A stretch of 64,000 nucleotides of DNA from Macrolepiota albuminosa (lineage: Eukaryota; Basidiomycota; Agaricomycetes; Agaricales; Agaricaceae): contig JAMWFC010000090.1 of assembly GCA_027475525.1 (NCBI GenBank), forward strand, positions 248,001-312,000, given 5' to 3'. The translations under genes and the position numbers were made by a program. Positions within the stretch are counted from its first letter, which is position 1. The number at the start of each line of letters is the position of its first letter. Positions 11,668 to 26,068 of the stretch are shown in pieces. The notes under the pieces are model-generated. The model had not been told where the DNA came from. It made no database searches and worked only from the letters and a program-made list of their open reading frames with translations.

Positions 11668-12233
11668 TAGTGATGTTCCTGGCCCGGCTTTACGCCGTCA
11701 GGCAGGCCAAGCCAAGCCAAAAGGGGCGGCCTGGCTCACAATGCTGTAAAGCCAAAGCCGGCGGCCCAGGCCCCGGCTTTCAGGAGGATAGGTGAAGCAT
11801 GGTTGTTACTTGTAAGTTCCATTATAGGCTACTAGTACTATTTGTAGCTAACAAATCCTATTCTTAACACAGACTAACTTTAAAATTTGGCTCTCAGTGG
11901 TTCATGCATGAACCTTGTCAGGTAATCCCTATCACTTTCAGACTTTCTCACGGTGAACTCTCTCCATATCTGATGTCTATTTTGTTTTGAATTGCTCACA
12001 GCTCACAGCACAGGTTCAGACAACGTTCAGTAAGTTTGTGTTTGGAAAAACGGATATTTTCTCTAACTCTAAACATTCATTACAAAATTCTATCTCCACC
12101 TGCCAAAAGCCCTGGCCTGGGCCAAGCCAAGCCAGAGACAGGCCAGCTTCGGGGGCTTTGGCTTGGCCCACGGGTTGGTCTGAGCCAGAGCCGCCTCAAG
12201 CCAGGCCAAAGCCTGAGGCTTGGAACATCACTA
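11668..12233. mobile_element. Non-autonomous hAT-type element (MITE) with 8 bp target duplication
   Basis: The ends are inverted repeats: TAGTGATGTTCC on the left and GGAACATCACTA on the right. Both sides are flanked by AATCACTT (11660-11667 and 12234-12241), an exact 8 bp duplication as made by hAT transposases. The 566 bp body encodes no transposase. Next to each end are GC-rich arms rich in GGCC, AAGCC and GGCTTGGC motifs, in both orientations and at both sides, resembling subterminal binding repeats. This GC content contrasts sharply with the AT-rich surroundings. An autonomous partner was not seen in this window. Confidence 0.8.
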
Positions 12234-12268
12234 AATCACTTTCATTCTTAGACTCGGACTGTAAGTAC

Positions 12269-12322
12269 ATATAAACCCAGACAGAGTAACCACACCCTCA
12301 GTCAAATATATGAAGACTGAGG
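12269..12322. repeat. Short shared repeat ending in a CCTCAGTC hairpin
   Basis: A TATAAACCCAGACA-AGTAACCACACCCTCAGTC block recurs inverted at 45793-45829. It ends in an inverted repeat, CCTCAGTC (12296-12303) with GACTGAGG (12315-12322). Confidence 0.5.
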
Positions 12323-12759
12323 CCCGGTGAGAACAGGATCTGGAGCCGACTGAAAATATCTGAGTAGGTCCATATGTGTATGTTTCAGATATTGCATATA
12401 AAATCAGAAATATTTCTGAAGCCATCTGAGGCTGGATGAAAGGTTCTGACACCATCCGAATAGCTTATCCTGTCGTATTATAGATGTTCTGAAATAATCT
12501 GAATTGTAACAATAATTTATTGCTATTTCTAATTTAGATACAATCTGATTCTGTCTGAAAATATCTATACTAAAGCTGCTCCTGGTACGTAAGAATCCAC
12601 ACTAATAACGCACGAAACAAAATCACTAAGCCATAAACATAAAATAAGGTATAAACATACTTTCAATTTGATCTTGAGACAATGCTAAGTGATTTTTTTG
12701 GCTTTTGTTCGTTCATTCAATAATGTATTGTATATCTAGAAACAAGATGTATTAGTGTT

Positions 12760-13368
12760 TCAACAAGATCAATAAAATCTACCTTTTTGGTGTCAGCATC
12801 ACAGGCTTTCCATACAGCCACAAACTCAGCTTGAATGCTCCATAAGATAGTCAGATTACTGTTCCAAAGATATAGACAATATATTATCAAAATAGTAAGA
12901 ACTTACCGAGCTGTCATAGCTCCCTCTTTCACCTGAAGTAACTTGCTGGGTTTCTTCAGAACAATTGGTTCACTTGACAGCTGAGTAGCGGTCTCAGGAA
13001 CTGATTGATGTTTGAATGCTCAGCTCGATCAGCAAAATCATGGTGTTTCAGAACCGGCAAGTCAGTTGGAGCAGAAGGATGATGAATCTCAGATGCTGGT
13101 CGAGAACTTGCAGCATCAGCAAGCTTGGTAGTGAGATTACGAAAATAAGCAAGTTCGGTTCTACAAATTTATATTCTTAGTGGCATATATTCACATACAA
13201 ATGTAAAAGTACATACTCAAGGCAATGTAATTCATTTTTTGAGTGCTTGAGATCCACTTGAGATTGATTGTATGCAGTCAGGAGGTCAAGATAAGAATGA
13301 TTACGCACATTTGTTAGCTCGGAATAAGCAGATGAAGGAGGGAAGAGAAAATCAGAGTCGGTTGACAT
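12760..13368 (-). pseudogene. Multi-exon hypothetical gene, probably broken
   Basis: A plausible start at 13368 opens a 50-residue exon (STDSDFLFPPSSAYSELTNV region) with a helical, coiled-coil-like second half. A clean GT-AG intron (about 13162-13217) leads into TELAYFRNLTTKLADAASSRP in the correct phase. About 60 residues later the frame must shift (near 13015) to continue into VPETATQLSSEPIVLKKPSK. A second intron then joins to NLTILWSIQAEFVAVWKACD. The exon borders say it was a real spliced gene and the shift says it is now damaged, unless the assembly is wrong there. I do not recognise the family, and the gene sits among transposons and may itself be element-derived. Confidence 0.45.
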
Positions 13369-13383
13369 CGTGGTGATCAGAAT

Positions 13384-14279
13384 GTCTCAGTAGTTGGAAC
13401 CCTCTCACATGGCCAGAGCAAAGGTCCTTCCTTAAACGTCTCGTCCCATTCAACTACATACGTGTGGAATCCCTTGTCAAAGGGAAATGCGAATTAACAC
13501 GCTCGAAATACAGGTCAACCAACTCATGTAGTAGATTGGAGGGCTGTACAGTTGTCGAGTTCGAAGGTTTACATGGCAATGATGGGATAAAAACGGACGA
13601 GTCGATTTTGCAAAGAGTCGAAGAGCTGAAAGAAGTTGAGACAGGACACGTGCTACGTTGAAAGCGTAAGGAGTGCTGTTAAATATGCACAAATAATAAC
13701 ACACGAGTCGGTAAACACGCTCCATGTGATCGTGTTTAGCCGAATCTAAATTTAGTGTGTCTGGGTAGAAATTGTAACTATTTTCAGATCCCTTCGGATC
13801 TTCCCAGAGCCAGTTTTCACTGGGACTGAGGGGTGAGCAGCTACGCACACTTACTAGAACGCTCTACTTACGACCTACCTTAGTACACATACTCAATCGT
13901 GTATTTAGGTTCAGGTTGCAACAATTAACTAAAAGCAAATTTCACATGGTTTGACAGGTATTATCAATCACTTTTTAACAAGGTGATTTTCAAGGGATAT
14001 ATGCTGTCTGGGATTGGACGTGATACCTCTGCTAAGGAATTGCCTTCATGACAAACAAATAAATCAACTGGTTCGTCGCGGGCAAATCCGTTTAAGCAAA
14101 ATGTCACACCCAGCACACTAGTATGCGTAAGAAAAGTGCTAGGTGAATCTTGGGCGTCACGCAACAGCTAGAACGTTATATGCTATACGAAAGGAAATCA
14201 ACGAAACAAGATCATACACAAGTAGTACCGTTTTCATAGCTTGCCATAAATACATTACCTATACTGAAAACAGTCGATA
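13384..14279. other. Intergenic; no gene recognised
   Basis: A 123-residue minus-strand frame (13477-13848) has no recognisable motif and no good context. The stretch CTGAGGGGTGAGCAGC near 13826-13842 matches the right arm of the hairpin repeats seen at 45777 and 12296. Confidence 0.4.
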
Positions 14280-16671
<2,392 letters not shown>

Positions 16672-17622
16672 CGTGGGACGTGGTCAGGATGGGAGAATGG
16701 TAACGGACGTGTTTTTGTACTTACCATGAGAAGACCGGTGAGGGAATAAAACTCTTTTTCGAGTGCGAGATAACCAATCATAGTACCCAGGACGCGTTGC
16801 GTGCTGTTCAAATTAGCTCTGACTAAGTGGGAATGCTTACGATGCCTGGATCAGACAGTGTGAGAATGAAGACTCGTAGCGGTACAGACTTGCGGTGAAA
16901 TTAGAATGTCAATTACAACATATTTATAGCTTGGGTCGCTTGACTATCTGAATGATGCTTGCCAAGTTCTTCATGGGCCAACCACTGTAAAGCAAGACGA
17001 ACGACGATCTCCTGAATTGTCCAAGTTTTCTGCGCGATTCGACAGGTGTTTATTTGATCTTTACTAGCCATGCCTGTAAACACACAAGAAAACAAAGAAT
17101 CCTTCCACATAGTGCCAGAAGAATTCTCGGTTTGTGTCCAAAACAGTATGTAGAAAAGTCCTTGAAGATGATGAGATGACTTAGTGATGAGCAAATAATG
17201 CTGACAAGGGGTTGCACACCTTAGATTCCGACACTGAGTGTAGTGCTGTCGAGAACCATCAGGAGCCGAATTATGGCCGAATAGCAAACCTTAGTCCGCT
17301 GATCATACCACCCTGCAGCAAAAGAACGTCTTTCTAGTAATGCGCATTTATACAAGCTCCGGCCTCAGTTGAAAGATCATGTGGTAAAGCCAACTTTTTT
17401 CTGTTTTGAAACTGAACGCATCTATTCGCTTCTTTTTCCAGGTTATTACAGGAGCAGATACGCGTGCCGAACCAAGACTTGATCAAGCCCCACCTCGTGT
17501 GCAGTCAGCTGGGCTCAGTTTGCACGGCTATTCTTGCACGATATCAGTATGCTTTTATTGTTGACATGAAAATAGGTCCAGCTGTAGCTGCTGATCACAT
17601 CAAGTTCTCGAGAAGTCCTGAC
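16672..17622. promoter_or_regulatory. Intergenic region upstream of esterase copy 1
   Basis: About 950 bp hold the presumed promoter of the downstream esterase and the 3' end of copy 2. A 124-residue minus-strand frame (16913-17287) has no recognisable motif and is not called. Confidence 0.4.
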
Positions 17623-20098
17623 CTACTTCTGGAACTCAGCCAACACCCTGTCAGTGTTGAAAAATCTTGTTTGGTCGAGGTCCCAGTCTAAATTTGCCGT
17701 GATGATCATCCAATGTTGTAAAAGATGAACAAGGTACCCACCATCGGGTATGACAGTAATGTTCCCCCTCTTCAATTGGAGAACGCTACGATTCTGAAGA
17801 GTGTACCTTGGCCAATTGTCTATGCACAGTCCTGTGTCACAGGTAGAGAAAAGAAACAGAAAATGAGAATGAACACACCGCCAGGCTTCATCTCATGAAC
17901 GAATGTTAACCAGAAATCAAGCATTGTATTGGAAAAATCGTCCTCGATCCTCGCTTCACCAGTGGGAAGTCTAAAGAACAGCGGTAGCTCTGACTCGTGC
18001 TCGACTGTTCACATCATTTAAGCATCAATACCGAATAACATCCGAAATCAAGTAATTACTTGAGTACGTACCTCCAAGTGTGATGTTATCCCCCGGAATG
18101 AACTCTCCGAAGAGGTAAGCATACACGTCTTGTACAGGCGCTGCATGCTCAAAGAACAACCTCCGGGGAGCAAGGAACATCTCATCCCCATACCATGCCC
18201 CTGCACGGTCGAACAGCTCGTTCCCCGTCGCGAAGGGGACCTTTATCGTTGTAGGGAACAGCTCATCAATGCGGTCAAACGTAGGCCGTGTGACGGTCGA
18301 GTTGTCGATTAGAAGAGCGCGAATAAAGGTCTCGAAGAGGGCGTTGGAAGCGGGAGTGGTTTCTGGTTGAAAGGGGAGCAGGGATACAGCGAAGCGTGTT
18401 CCTTCGTTCAACTGAAGTCATGATCTCAGAAAAACAGTAGAGATCGAAAATGTAGAACGAGACGGACATCTGTCCCAGCGAGGTACGCGACATCATGTCG
18501 AAATTCCCCAGCTTTGATGCGCATGGACGCACGGACTGGAGCAAAACTCCCCGGCGGACCAATGGCAGGCTGCCAGAGTTGATCATTGAGTACGGAGCTG
18601 ATCATCGAGTTGCTGATTGATAAGAGTTTCTGCATTCGCCAAATGTCATTGTACGTCCACGAGGTGAGAAAGAGAAGAATAGTAAACCTCAAATGGAACA
18701 GCCTGAAGACATGCGACTGCATCGGGCCCTGCGGAACACCCTGTATCGGCGAGGAGGCGAGCGAATGGTTTATCCGACTCGTCGTAAATACTTGCAGGGG
18801 GAGAAGTCTTGCTGCGCGTGGCTTATTACCGCAATCCTAACCGAAGACCCAGTGGAGGACATACAAAGGTCCAGTAGGAGATTCTCCTATAGCAGCACGG
18901 AAAAGCTTTCTGGGAGTAGAGTAGATTATGTGTGCTTCAACGCTACCTGCACCGGCGGACTGTGTAATGTTAGCCCTTCAACCAATGATCGAACAGCAAA
19001 GGAAAACTCGGAGATACAATTCACCTGTCCCCATATTGTGACCTAAAGGTCATACACAAATGAGGAATTATATGTGACCTCGTGATATGTCATTGTACCT
19101 TGTCGGGGTCTCCGCCAAATGCTGCTATGTTGTCCTGTACGAACTCAAGAGCAAGACGTTGGTCCAGGAGTCCGGCGTTTAAATCTTCAGGCGCAACGCT
19201 CGCACTGGCAAGCTGGACAAGTTCATGAACATTAACAATCAAAGAGAAGTAATACAAGACAAGTTTGCGTACAAATCCGAATGTGTTGACGCGGTAGTTT
19301 CTGAGTACTTGGGTGATTTTTGGTCGCTGTACATTTGGAGGAAAAACATACATTGATACGAAGATGATTGGGCGTTGGGTCATTACACTCCGTTGAATGA
19401 TCCCTAGTTCAAGATAGTGGAGGAATAAATTTAAAACAAGGGGAAAGAGACTCACGTGTGGGATCGTACAAGTCTTCTGAGGCAGCTCTATTCAATGTAC
19501 AGAAGGGTCAACATAGATAGCAATATTCGAGATGGACCGACCCGGAGGTATATTGTCCACCCTACCTTTGAATTGGTGCAAACTACTTCGGAAAGAAAGT
19601 AGGAAACATACATAAATCCAAAATAAAACAGGCAAACCAGCTGTAGAGGATGTTCCGTTGGGTCTGAAGACCTGTCAACATTTTTTTTTTTAAAAAAAAA
19701 AAAAAACAAAAACAAAAACAAAAACAAAAATTAGTTTCAATTGCAACCAAAAACCACTTGACATGTTGACACACATTGAGAAATAAACAATCTTCTGCAA
19801 TAGGTGCCCCCAGAGGCGTCCCTAGATCAGTAGGGAGTTGTGGACAAGCATTACCAAATGTCGACGCGTCCACTACTGTGGCATGTGGGGGTGCAGGGGG
19901 CACAGGGACGGGCGCTTTGAATCGTAAAGGGCCAACGGGAGCCTGACCATATCGAATGCCAATCCACTTCTCGATACCTTGAGGCGTGGATACACCACGA
20001 AATGTACCTATGTTTAGATGGACATCCAACGATTCTGGAGTGGCTAGGACAAAAATCGTGACAGCTAGAACTAGAAGACTTGGAATATGACAAAGCAT
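17623..20098 (-). CDS. Secreted type-B carboxylesterase/lipase (COesterase family), copy 2
   Basis: A paralogue of copy 1 with the same order of segments and the same intron positions wherever I compared them. It has a signal peptide from [14 protein letters not shown] (an ATG 27 bp further upstream, at 20125, is possible but fits a signal peptide less well). Then come [34 protein letters not shown] split from [10 protein letters not shown] by an intron, a Y/LAGT-type segment, and ESELPLFF with the catalytic His near 18000. The final exon ends RVLAEFQK, stop at 17623-17625. The residue before the oxyanion GG is Tyr (codon TAT at 19612-19614) where copy 1 has His. The first intron holds an AT-only tract (19678-19735). 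Tandem duplication of an ancestral gene is the likely origin. Confidence 0.83.
19678..19735. repeat. Poly-T/poly-A tract with (CAAAAA)n
   Basis: A T run followed by an A run and repeated CAAAAA units lies inside the first intron of esterase copy 2. It is absent from the equivalent intron of copy 1. Confidence 0.9.
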
Positions 20099-20125
20099 CG
20101 TGGGATGGCTGTGAGATGAAGCCAT

Positions 20126-20963
20126 AACAAGTTCCGTGAACTTATTTTATACTCAGCGTTGAGCGAGGGAATGATATTCCTATTCTGAGCTCCAGGTAAT
20201 ACTACAGCGCGTTATGTTCTCTTAAGAATGCAATGCACCACATGGGCATGAGAGAAGCTGTCCGAGGCAGATAGTGAAAGTTTAAATCGAGGACTTTCAA
20301 CTAGAAGTTCAGTAAGAATAAGTTGAAATGGACAGTTAGCTTGCTGGCTTGGTCATCTGCCACTTCCTAGACTGTCTGTACGAGATAAAGCCATGAGAGA
20401 ATACGAGCAAGTTCCATTACCCAACTTGGAGAATGGGGTCAGACGACAATAATGGGTGACAAGATGCAAGAATAGGCTGAGCGGATAATGCTACAATTTC
20501 TTTCAGTTCAGAGAAGGTCGCAAGATAGTGACGAGTTGGAGATTGGGAAAATAAAGAAGCGGGAGTTGCACACAAGTACCTTTTTTATTCTAACTGATGC
20601 CAGTATGGAATTGCCAGCAGTCCTTCTTTCAGACACATGTCACGTGCAGATAGCGACCTCGTTCATCCACGAGCTTGAACTTTGGGTAGTCGGCCACATC
20701 CCATGGTGGATAAAATTTGGTAGCAGCAGATAAAGGCCGGATACAGCTACTGAGTGGCAGAACAGGAGAACTAGAGTAAACCGCATTCGCAGCGGAGGAG
20801 GTTGATCGACAGTCAATTGTTTCTTTTTGCTTGCTTTTTGTATGTACTACGTTAACTTCATAGAAGATCATACACAACTTCTTTCTATTCTTACATTTAA
20901 TCCCATTGCTACTTCGTGTTAGTCAAGCAGCCCGTATTCCAACACGAATCCTTCAAAACTCAG
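20126..20963. other. Intergenic between acid phosphatase and esterase copy 2
   Basis: No gene was recognised. It should hold the esterase promoter and the phosphatase 3' end. The short frames on both strands overlap each other and lack motifs. Confidence 0.4.
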
Positions 20964-22480
20964 CTAGCACCCCTCAGGGAAAGTGGGTGGAGTAAGAAGC
21001 GAAGGCGGTACGAGCTGTCCATGGTAACCGGTACAATGCTGTTGAGATTCCCATTCTTTCTGGATAGCAGGGAGAACGGTACGACCGTTGACAACGAGCT
21101 TTGTGTTGGGAACCGGCTGCTTGGCCAGTAGCGGCGCGGTGTGGAAGATACCAGGGTACGAAGCATCAAGTAGAATGGAGCTGATATTGGCCTTACGGAC
21201 GTCATCGCCAGTTTTCTTACCAACAAACTCAAAGACGTTGGCACCAACGTCCCAGCGACCAAGAGTGTGGAGATTCCAATTAGCCTCAATAGTGGCGATT
21301 GTTGAGTAATGTGTGTAAAAGTTATCATCTGTCTGGCCGATGAGTTTCTTTGGAAGAGCGTTTCCGAGAAGGACAGTGAAGACACGGTTGGGAATAGTTA
21401 AAGTGCCAGTTTCATCGAAGGCTGTGCAACAATTAGATAGTCAACTTTGAATCAATATGGTTCGACTCACTCAGCATTATGAGGGTGTTCTTGCCGTTGA
21501 AGTTGGGGTTCTTAAGAAGGGGCTCGAGCCAGGACCTGGCCCAGTTACCAGCAAATGTTACATTAGTGTCATGACCATCGTCAACTGTGGAGCGCATGGG
21601 GAGACTTGATGACACTTATCATGAAGAGACGCACGCATGTTGGGAGTGACAAAAACCCATTGAGGTAGAGCATCGTTAGCCAAGTCCTGGTCGAACAGGG
21701 TGAAGTTCTTGATATTGGCGAGACGGTCATTCTTGTCATTGACGGACGTGTAGATCACCAGTGGGCTGAGGTCATCGGGTCAGACTATTCCTACTCATTA
21801 TTCTGAAGCAGAGGCCTTACTTATGCTTGCGGACATAGTCATTTGCGCCAGTAGTTGGGTTGAGGAACTGGAAGCCAGTGAAACCAGTGGAGGGCATGTC
21901 TTCCTGGTACTCTCCCCATGACACCTTTTTGTCCTCAAGTAAATCAACAATACTCGAAATGTTTGTGGGAAGGTTGAAGAGGTCATCACTATCAATGCCG
22001 AAGTACTCGCCACCAACGACCTATAATAAAAAGGGGTTAGCTTCCAAGGGAATCATGATTGACTGATCGAGGCGCATACGGAAACATAGTTGGGCTCTGA
22101 CGGGTGAGTTACCGCAAAATAGTTGGACAGAGTCAAACCATTCTTGGCAATGAATGCAAGGTTGGCTAGCAGATGTGCTCAACGGTCAGCCTCTGCATGA
22201 GATTGACTAGATTGACTGGTGCAAAACTTACGATCAGCAGCAGCTTTATCAAAGTCAGTGTTCTCAAGCCAGATTTGAATGATGCGATCGAAGACTTTTC
22301 CCTTGACGGCTTTCGGGGGTTTGTGGTCCTTGGGTTTGTCCTTTTCCTTTGCGTCGTCGTTGCCCTGTATGTAAGTACGAACTTCAGACACTTGGCATCA
22401 CCACATCACACGATGACACCTACAAGGGTGACAGTGACAATGGAGAAGAGTGCAAACAGAACAGACCGAGAAAACTTCAT
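20964..22480 (-). CDS. Secreted acid phosphatase / phosphoesterase family protein
   Basis: The ATG at 22480 opens a hydrophobic signal segment (KFSRSVLFALFSIVTVTLV). An intron (spanning about 22364-22420) follows, then KVFDRIIQIWLENTDF, the opening of the phosphoesterase family that includes fungal acid phosphatases and phospholipase C. After a further intron comes the hallmark TLSNYFAVTHPSEPNYVSVVGG with the H-P-S-x-P-N-Y motif. Later exons carry FVTPNM, DGHDTNVTFAGNWARSWLEPLL and a nucleophile-region-like LSESNHID segment near 21480. The C-terminal exon, from about 21423, runs through FDETGTLTIPNRVFTVLLG and THYSTIATIEANW and ends with TPPTFPEGC and a TAG at 20964-20966. It would release phosphate from organic monoesters outside the cell or in the wall. 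The frame looks intact. Confidence 0.85.
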
Positions 22481-23640
22481 TGTTCCGACCTCGACAGATA
22501 AGTGCCCAAGTATGCGCACGAGACACGACCCACTTTTCAAGCCAGATGCTCCGCTGGATTTTGTTCATTCGAGAACTGAGTTTAAAATGGCGGAACCTTG
22601 TTGGAAGGCGAACGTGGCTGATAAAAATAGTAACGGGGGAACGATACCCGGTTACAAGGCCCGTAGATAGTCCGGACTCCACCTGGACGTGTATTGCCGC
22701 CCCTATGTATGGACAGAAGTTGATGACAGATGCCACTACAGGCAAAGGCGTAACGCGCGTAATCTTTAAATTACGAGAGCTCGGGAAACGCGTTGAACAC
22801 AGAGAAGGAAAAGGCTCTTTCTGTGGCGCTACTCCAAAAACTAGTTATCGAGCACTGTGTACTGAAAATGTAAACAGTCAAGTATCCAGAAAATTCCCAC
22901 AAGTTCGTGGGATCCAGACAAGAAGCAGAAGGATCCCACGATGATCAAGTACCGTTTGGCATAACCCGGGGTAGGATAAAAACAGGAAAAGTACGTCTGT
23001 AGAGTTGGGGTATCACGCCAATGAAGACTCATTATCATGGACGAAGCGATTTTGTAGGAACAAAGAATGATGGTAAGTCTAGTCAGGATTAAAGATTACC
23101 AGTCTGACAGTATCGAGCAAAGCTTGAGCCGAGATTCTTGAGGCCTTGTGACATTGAAATTTGATTCCCAAGGTTGGATGACTTGGCCGCCAGCACCCAT
23201 GACCCAGAAGGCCATTCATTCCATTTGCTATATAACCTCCGTTACACGAAGGGGGATAAGACAATCATTAGCAAAAGACGGAGATACTTACTCTCAGCAC
23301 TAAATGAAGGTGACCTACGATTTGATGATATTGATCTGGCAAACCAACAACACATTAAAGTGTATCCTGGTTGTATAAGAATCTGTGTCTTTCGACACAT
23401 GTATCAAATAATCCTTGATATCGAAGTCGACAGGGCATTGAGAAAAGGTGAATGTCAATTTGACCTGCCGTGTTACTGGATTCTCTGTATGTGCGAGCAA
23501 TTCCAGATTTGTGTGATGATCATCAGAAATGGGTTGTCAGACATTCCGAGGTCTATTTTAGTAGACTGAGGTTTTACTACCTGCTTTGGCACGCATTTTG
23601 TCCTCGAAATTTGTGCCCCTCACATGATCTCGGCCATTGC
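22481..23640. other. Intergenic; no supported gene
   Basis: Frames of 60-165 codons overlap the phosphatase start or lack motifs. A 131-codon plus-strand frame (23174-23569) shows no known domain and no visible splice or promoter context, so it is not called. The phosphatase promoter should lie just above 22480. Confidence 0.4.
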
Positions 23641-23649
23641 CGTGTCTCT

Positions 23650-23830
23650 TCCTCTACCAGCTATGTCCTCGATATTTGCTCTCTTTCGGCTATCTTTACT
23701 GGCTATTACTACCAGCTATTACTACCATGTCCTCGATATTTGCTCCCTTTTGGCTATCTTTACCGGCTATTACCACTATGTCCTCAAAATTTGCTCCCTT
23801 TCAGCTATCTTTACCGGCTATTATATTGCT
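23650..23830. repeat. Minisatellite, ~60 bp unit, three copies
   Basis: A unit built of 'ctatgtcctcgatatttgctccctttcggctatctttaccggctatta'-like sequence is repeated three times with small changes. A weaker start copy lies near 23600. Confidence 0.75.
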
Positions 23831-23989
23831 CCTCTTTTCTGCTATCTCTGCTGAGTAATTAATCAAATTTTTTATGTTAAAGGATTATACTTTTATTTTC
23901 TATATATCTATATTTTAAGTTGTTTTTTTTTCTGTATTGAGTGCATTATTGTTTTTTTCTTTTACCAAGTTGAGAGATTCTGTTTTTTT

Positions 23990-24115
23990 TTCATATATAT
24001 ATGTATGTTTTTTGAATAAGTGTGTATGTTTTTTTTTGAATAAGTGTATATGTTTTTTTTTGAATAAGTGTATATGTTTTTTTTGAATAAGTATATATGT
24101 TTTTTTTGAATATGT
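23990..24115. repeat. Short tandem repeat, ~22 bp T-rich unit
   Basis: About five units of 'gaataagtgtatatg' followed by 7-9 T. T-run lengths vary between units. Confidence 0.85.
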
Positions 24116-24364
24116 AATTTGTTTCATGTTGTTAAATGCCTTGTTTATTATTGTAATTTATTACATCTAGTACCTAGAAAGAGAAGCATACATGAAAATT
24201 GTACAATTATGTGAAATTTTTTTTTTGCTCTAGCAGTCATTATTCTTTTCTCTTCATTTATTTTCATCTTTGAAAATTAGACCACATTGTCTTTGGTATT
24301 TATAGAACTTTTTGAATTATTTTTTCTATAAGCTTGTATAGATCCAGTTTTCTGTCTAATAGAA

Positions 24365-24570
24365 TATGCTTATATAAGCTAATACTCCATCAATAGTTTA
24401 TGTAAGCTGTTGCTCCAGCAATGGTTTATGTAAGCTGTTGCTTCAGCAATAGTTTATATAAGCTGATACTCCATCAATAGTTTATATAAGCTGTTGCTCC
24501 AGCAATAGTTTATGTAAGCTGATGCTCCAGCAGTAGTTTATATAAGCTATTGCTTCTGTAATAGTTTATT
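24365..24570. repeat. Minisatellite, ~28 bp unit, about seven copies
   Basis: Units read 'aagctgttgctccagcaa' followed by 'tagtttatat', with variant 'tactccatcaa' units interspersed. The units contain no long open frame. Confidence 0.85.
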
Positions 24571-25198
24571 GTTTGATCAATCTGTTTTGCATTTTGATAT
24601 ATTGATTGAGTTTATAAATTTGCTTTCTTTTAGCATTTTATACCTAGTTGTCAATCTGCTATGATGCTAAGTGTCATTGAATAAAAATTGTACATGAGAG
24701 TTGTCAAACTATAACTCCTTTTATTTATGCATATTTAAAGAGTCAACTGTTATGATTTTAGTCTCTTATCTACATTAACTAATACATTTAATATATTGAA
24801 ATAAATAATTAGAGAGCTATTAAAAACTGAAAACTTTAATTAATTATCTTAGATATAAATTATATCTTGTGCTTATATAGCACCAAAAAATACCTACAAG
24901 AAGCATATTCATTTCTCACTTTTAGCATAGTTTGTTGTAGTACTCAAACTATTTCTGTTTACAAGTATAAATATGAAGCCACAATTGCAGAGAGATACAT
25001 CTGTTTCTGTATAGAAGTCATATTGATGTCAATATCTTCTATGCCTATAGAGACAATAATAAAAATTGAAGGCTTTGAAGTTAAGTCATAGAAGTCATAT
25101 TGATGTCAATATCTTCTATGCCTATAGAGACAATAATAAAAATTGAAGGCTTTGAAGTTAAGTCTATATATTTTATTTGTCCACTTATCAATACATAT
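24571..25198. other. AT-rich non-coding DNA
   Basis: No gene was recognised. It includes a perfect 77 bp tandem duplication at 25011-25164. Confidence 0.5.
25011..25164. repeat. Perfect 77 bp tandem duplication
   Basis: Units 25011-25087 and 25088-25164 are identical. Third of the nine period-77 duplications. Confidence 0.95.
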
Positions 25199-25765
25199 TG
25201 TCAGGGGACTCCTCATTTCTTCCTTCTTTCACTCCCTATTCCTTCACTCTCCTTTTATTTATTTCCTTATTTCTTCTATCATTCTCTCATTTTGCTGTTT
25301 CTATTCTCTTAACACTATTTGTTAGTACTACTCTCAGCCTTTGAGATGCTCTGGTTCCTTAGCTATCATTCAGACAAGTGTGGACTTTTCAGCACCACTT
25401 TCAGACTGCTTATATAAGCCAGAGTCTCTGGTTCCTTAGCTATCATTCAGACAAGTGTGGACTTTTCAGCACCACTTTCAGACTGCTTATATAAGCCAGA
25501 GTTTTCCTGCCTTGTTTATACAGCTGTTTATTTAGGCAATTTTAGAGTTTTTAAGATTTTGTTGTACTGTATAGTTGTTTTCCATGCTTCAGAGGCCCCA
25601 GAAGCATCCAACCTGGCATAGGAAATTCCTAGACTTGTTCTCTTTTGATCTTCCTCTGCCAGGTGAGTAGTTATTATGATATTGTCAGTATATACTCTAA
25701 TACACTTTGGATCTCCCTCTGCCAGCTGTGGGACTGAGCCACAGCCTCCAGAAGTTGCCCTTACA
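25199..25765 (+). mobile_element. Solo LTR, family 1, with perfect 5 bp target duplication
   Basis: It runs TGTCAGGGGACTCC ... CCCTTACA and is flanked by CATAT on both sides (25194-25198 and 25766-25770). It is homologous to the 5' LTR at 1120-1618. It is 567 bp long instead of about 500 because of an internal 77 bp duplication (25349-25502). No internal retroelement sequence is attached. Confidence 0.85.
25349..25502. repeat. Perfect 77 bp tandem duplication inside the solo LTR
   Basis: Units 25349-25425 and 25426-25502 are identical, and the other family-1 LTRs carry this segment once. Fourth of the nine. Confidence 0.95.
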
Positions 25766-25896
25766 CATATCATGCTATCCAATTCTTAGATTTATGTTGA
25801 TAAACACTAATGTATATGAATCAACTTCCTCAATCATTGAAAAACCTCTCTCTTCAAATTGTTGGAAGACATTCCACTACACAAACTCACTCAAAA

Positions 25897-26068
25897 TGTA
25901 ACAGAGTAGGCTGTCACAGCCTATAATTTGGTCACACTTGTTACAGTAACTCTTTAGTCTTTATTTTTTGCTAGTCCCTGCGCTTGTGTAGTCACCATTC
26001 TTGCTATAGAATTGGGTCATATGCACTTGGGACACTAAGGAACTGAACTCAACCTGTACATTGTTACA
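25897..26068 (+). repeat. 5' LTR of the non-autonomous element
   Basis: 172 bp, TG...CA ends, matches 27597-27768. Confidence 0.85.

Noticed and set aside
16913..17287. 124-codon minus-strand ORF between the esterases
   Set aside because: No motif, and it lies in the probable promoter region of esterase copy 1.
23174..23569. 131-codon plus-strand ORF as a gene
   Set aside because: No domain, no visible introns or promoter context, and composition like the flanking intergenic DNA.
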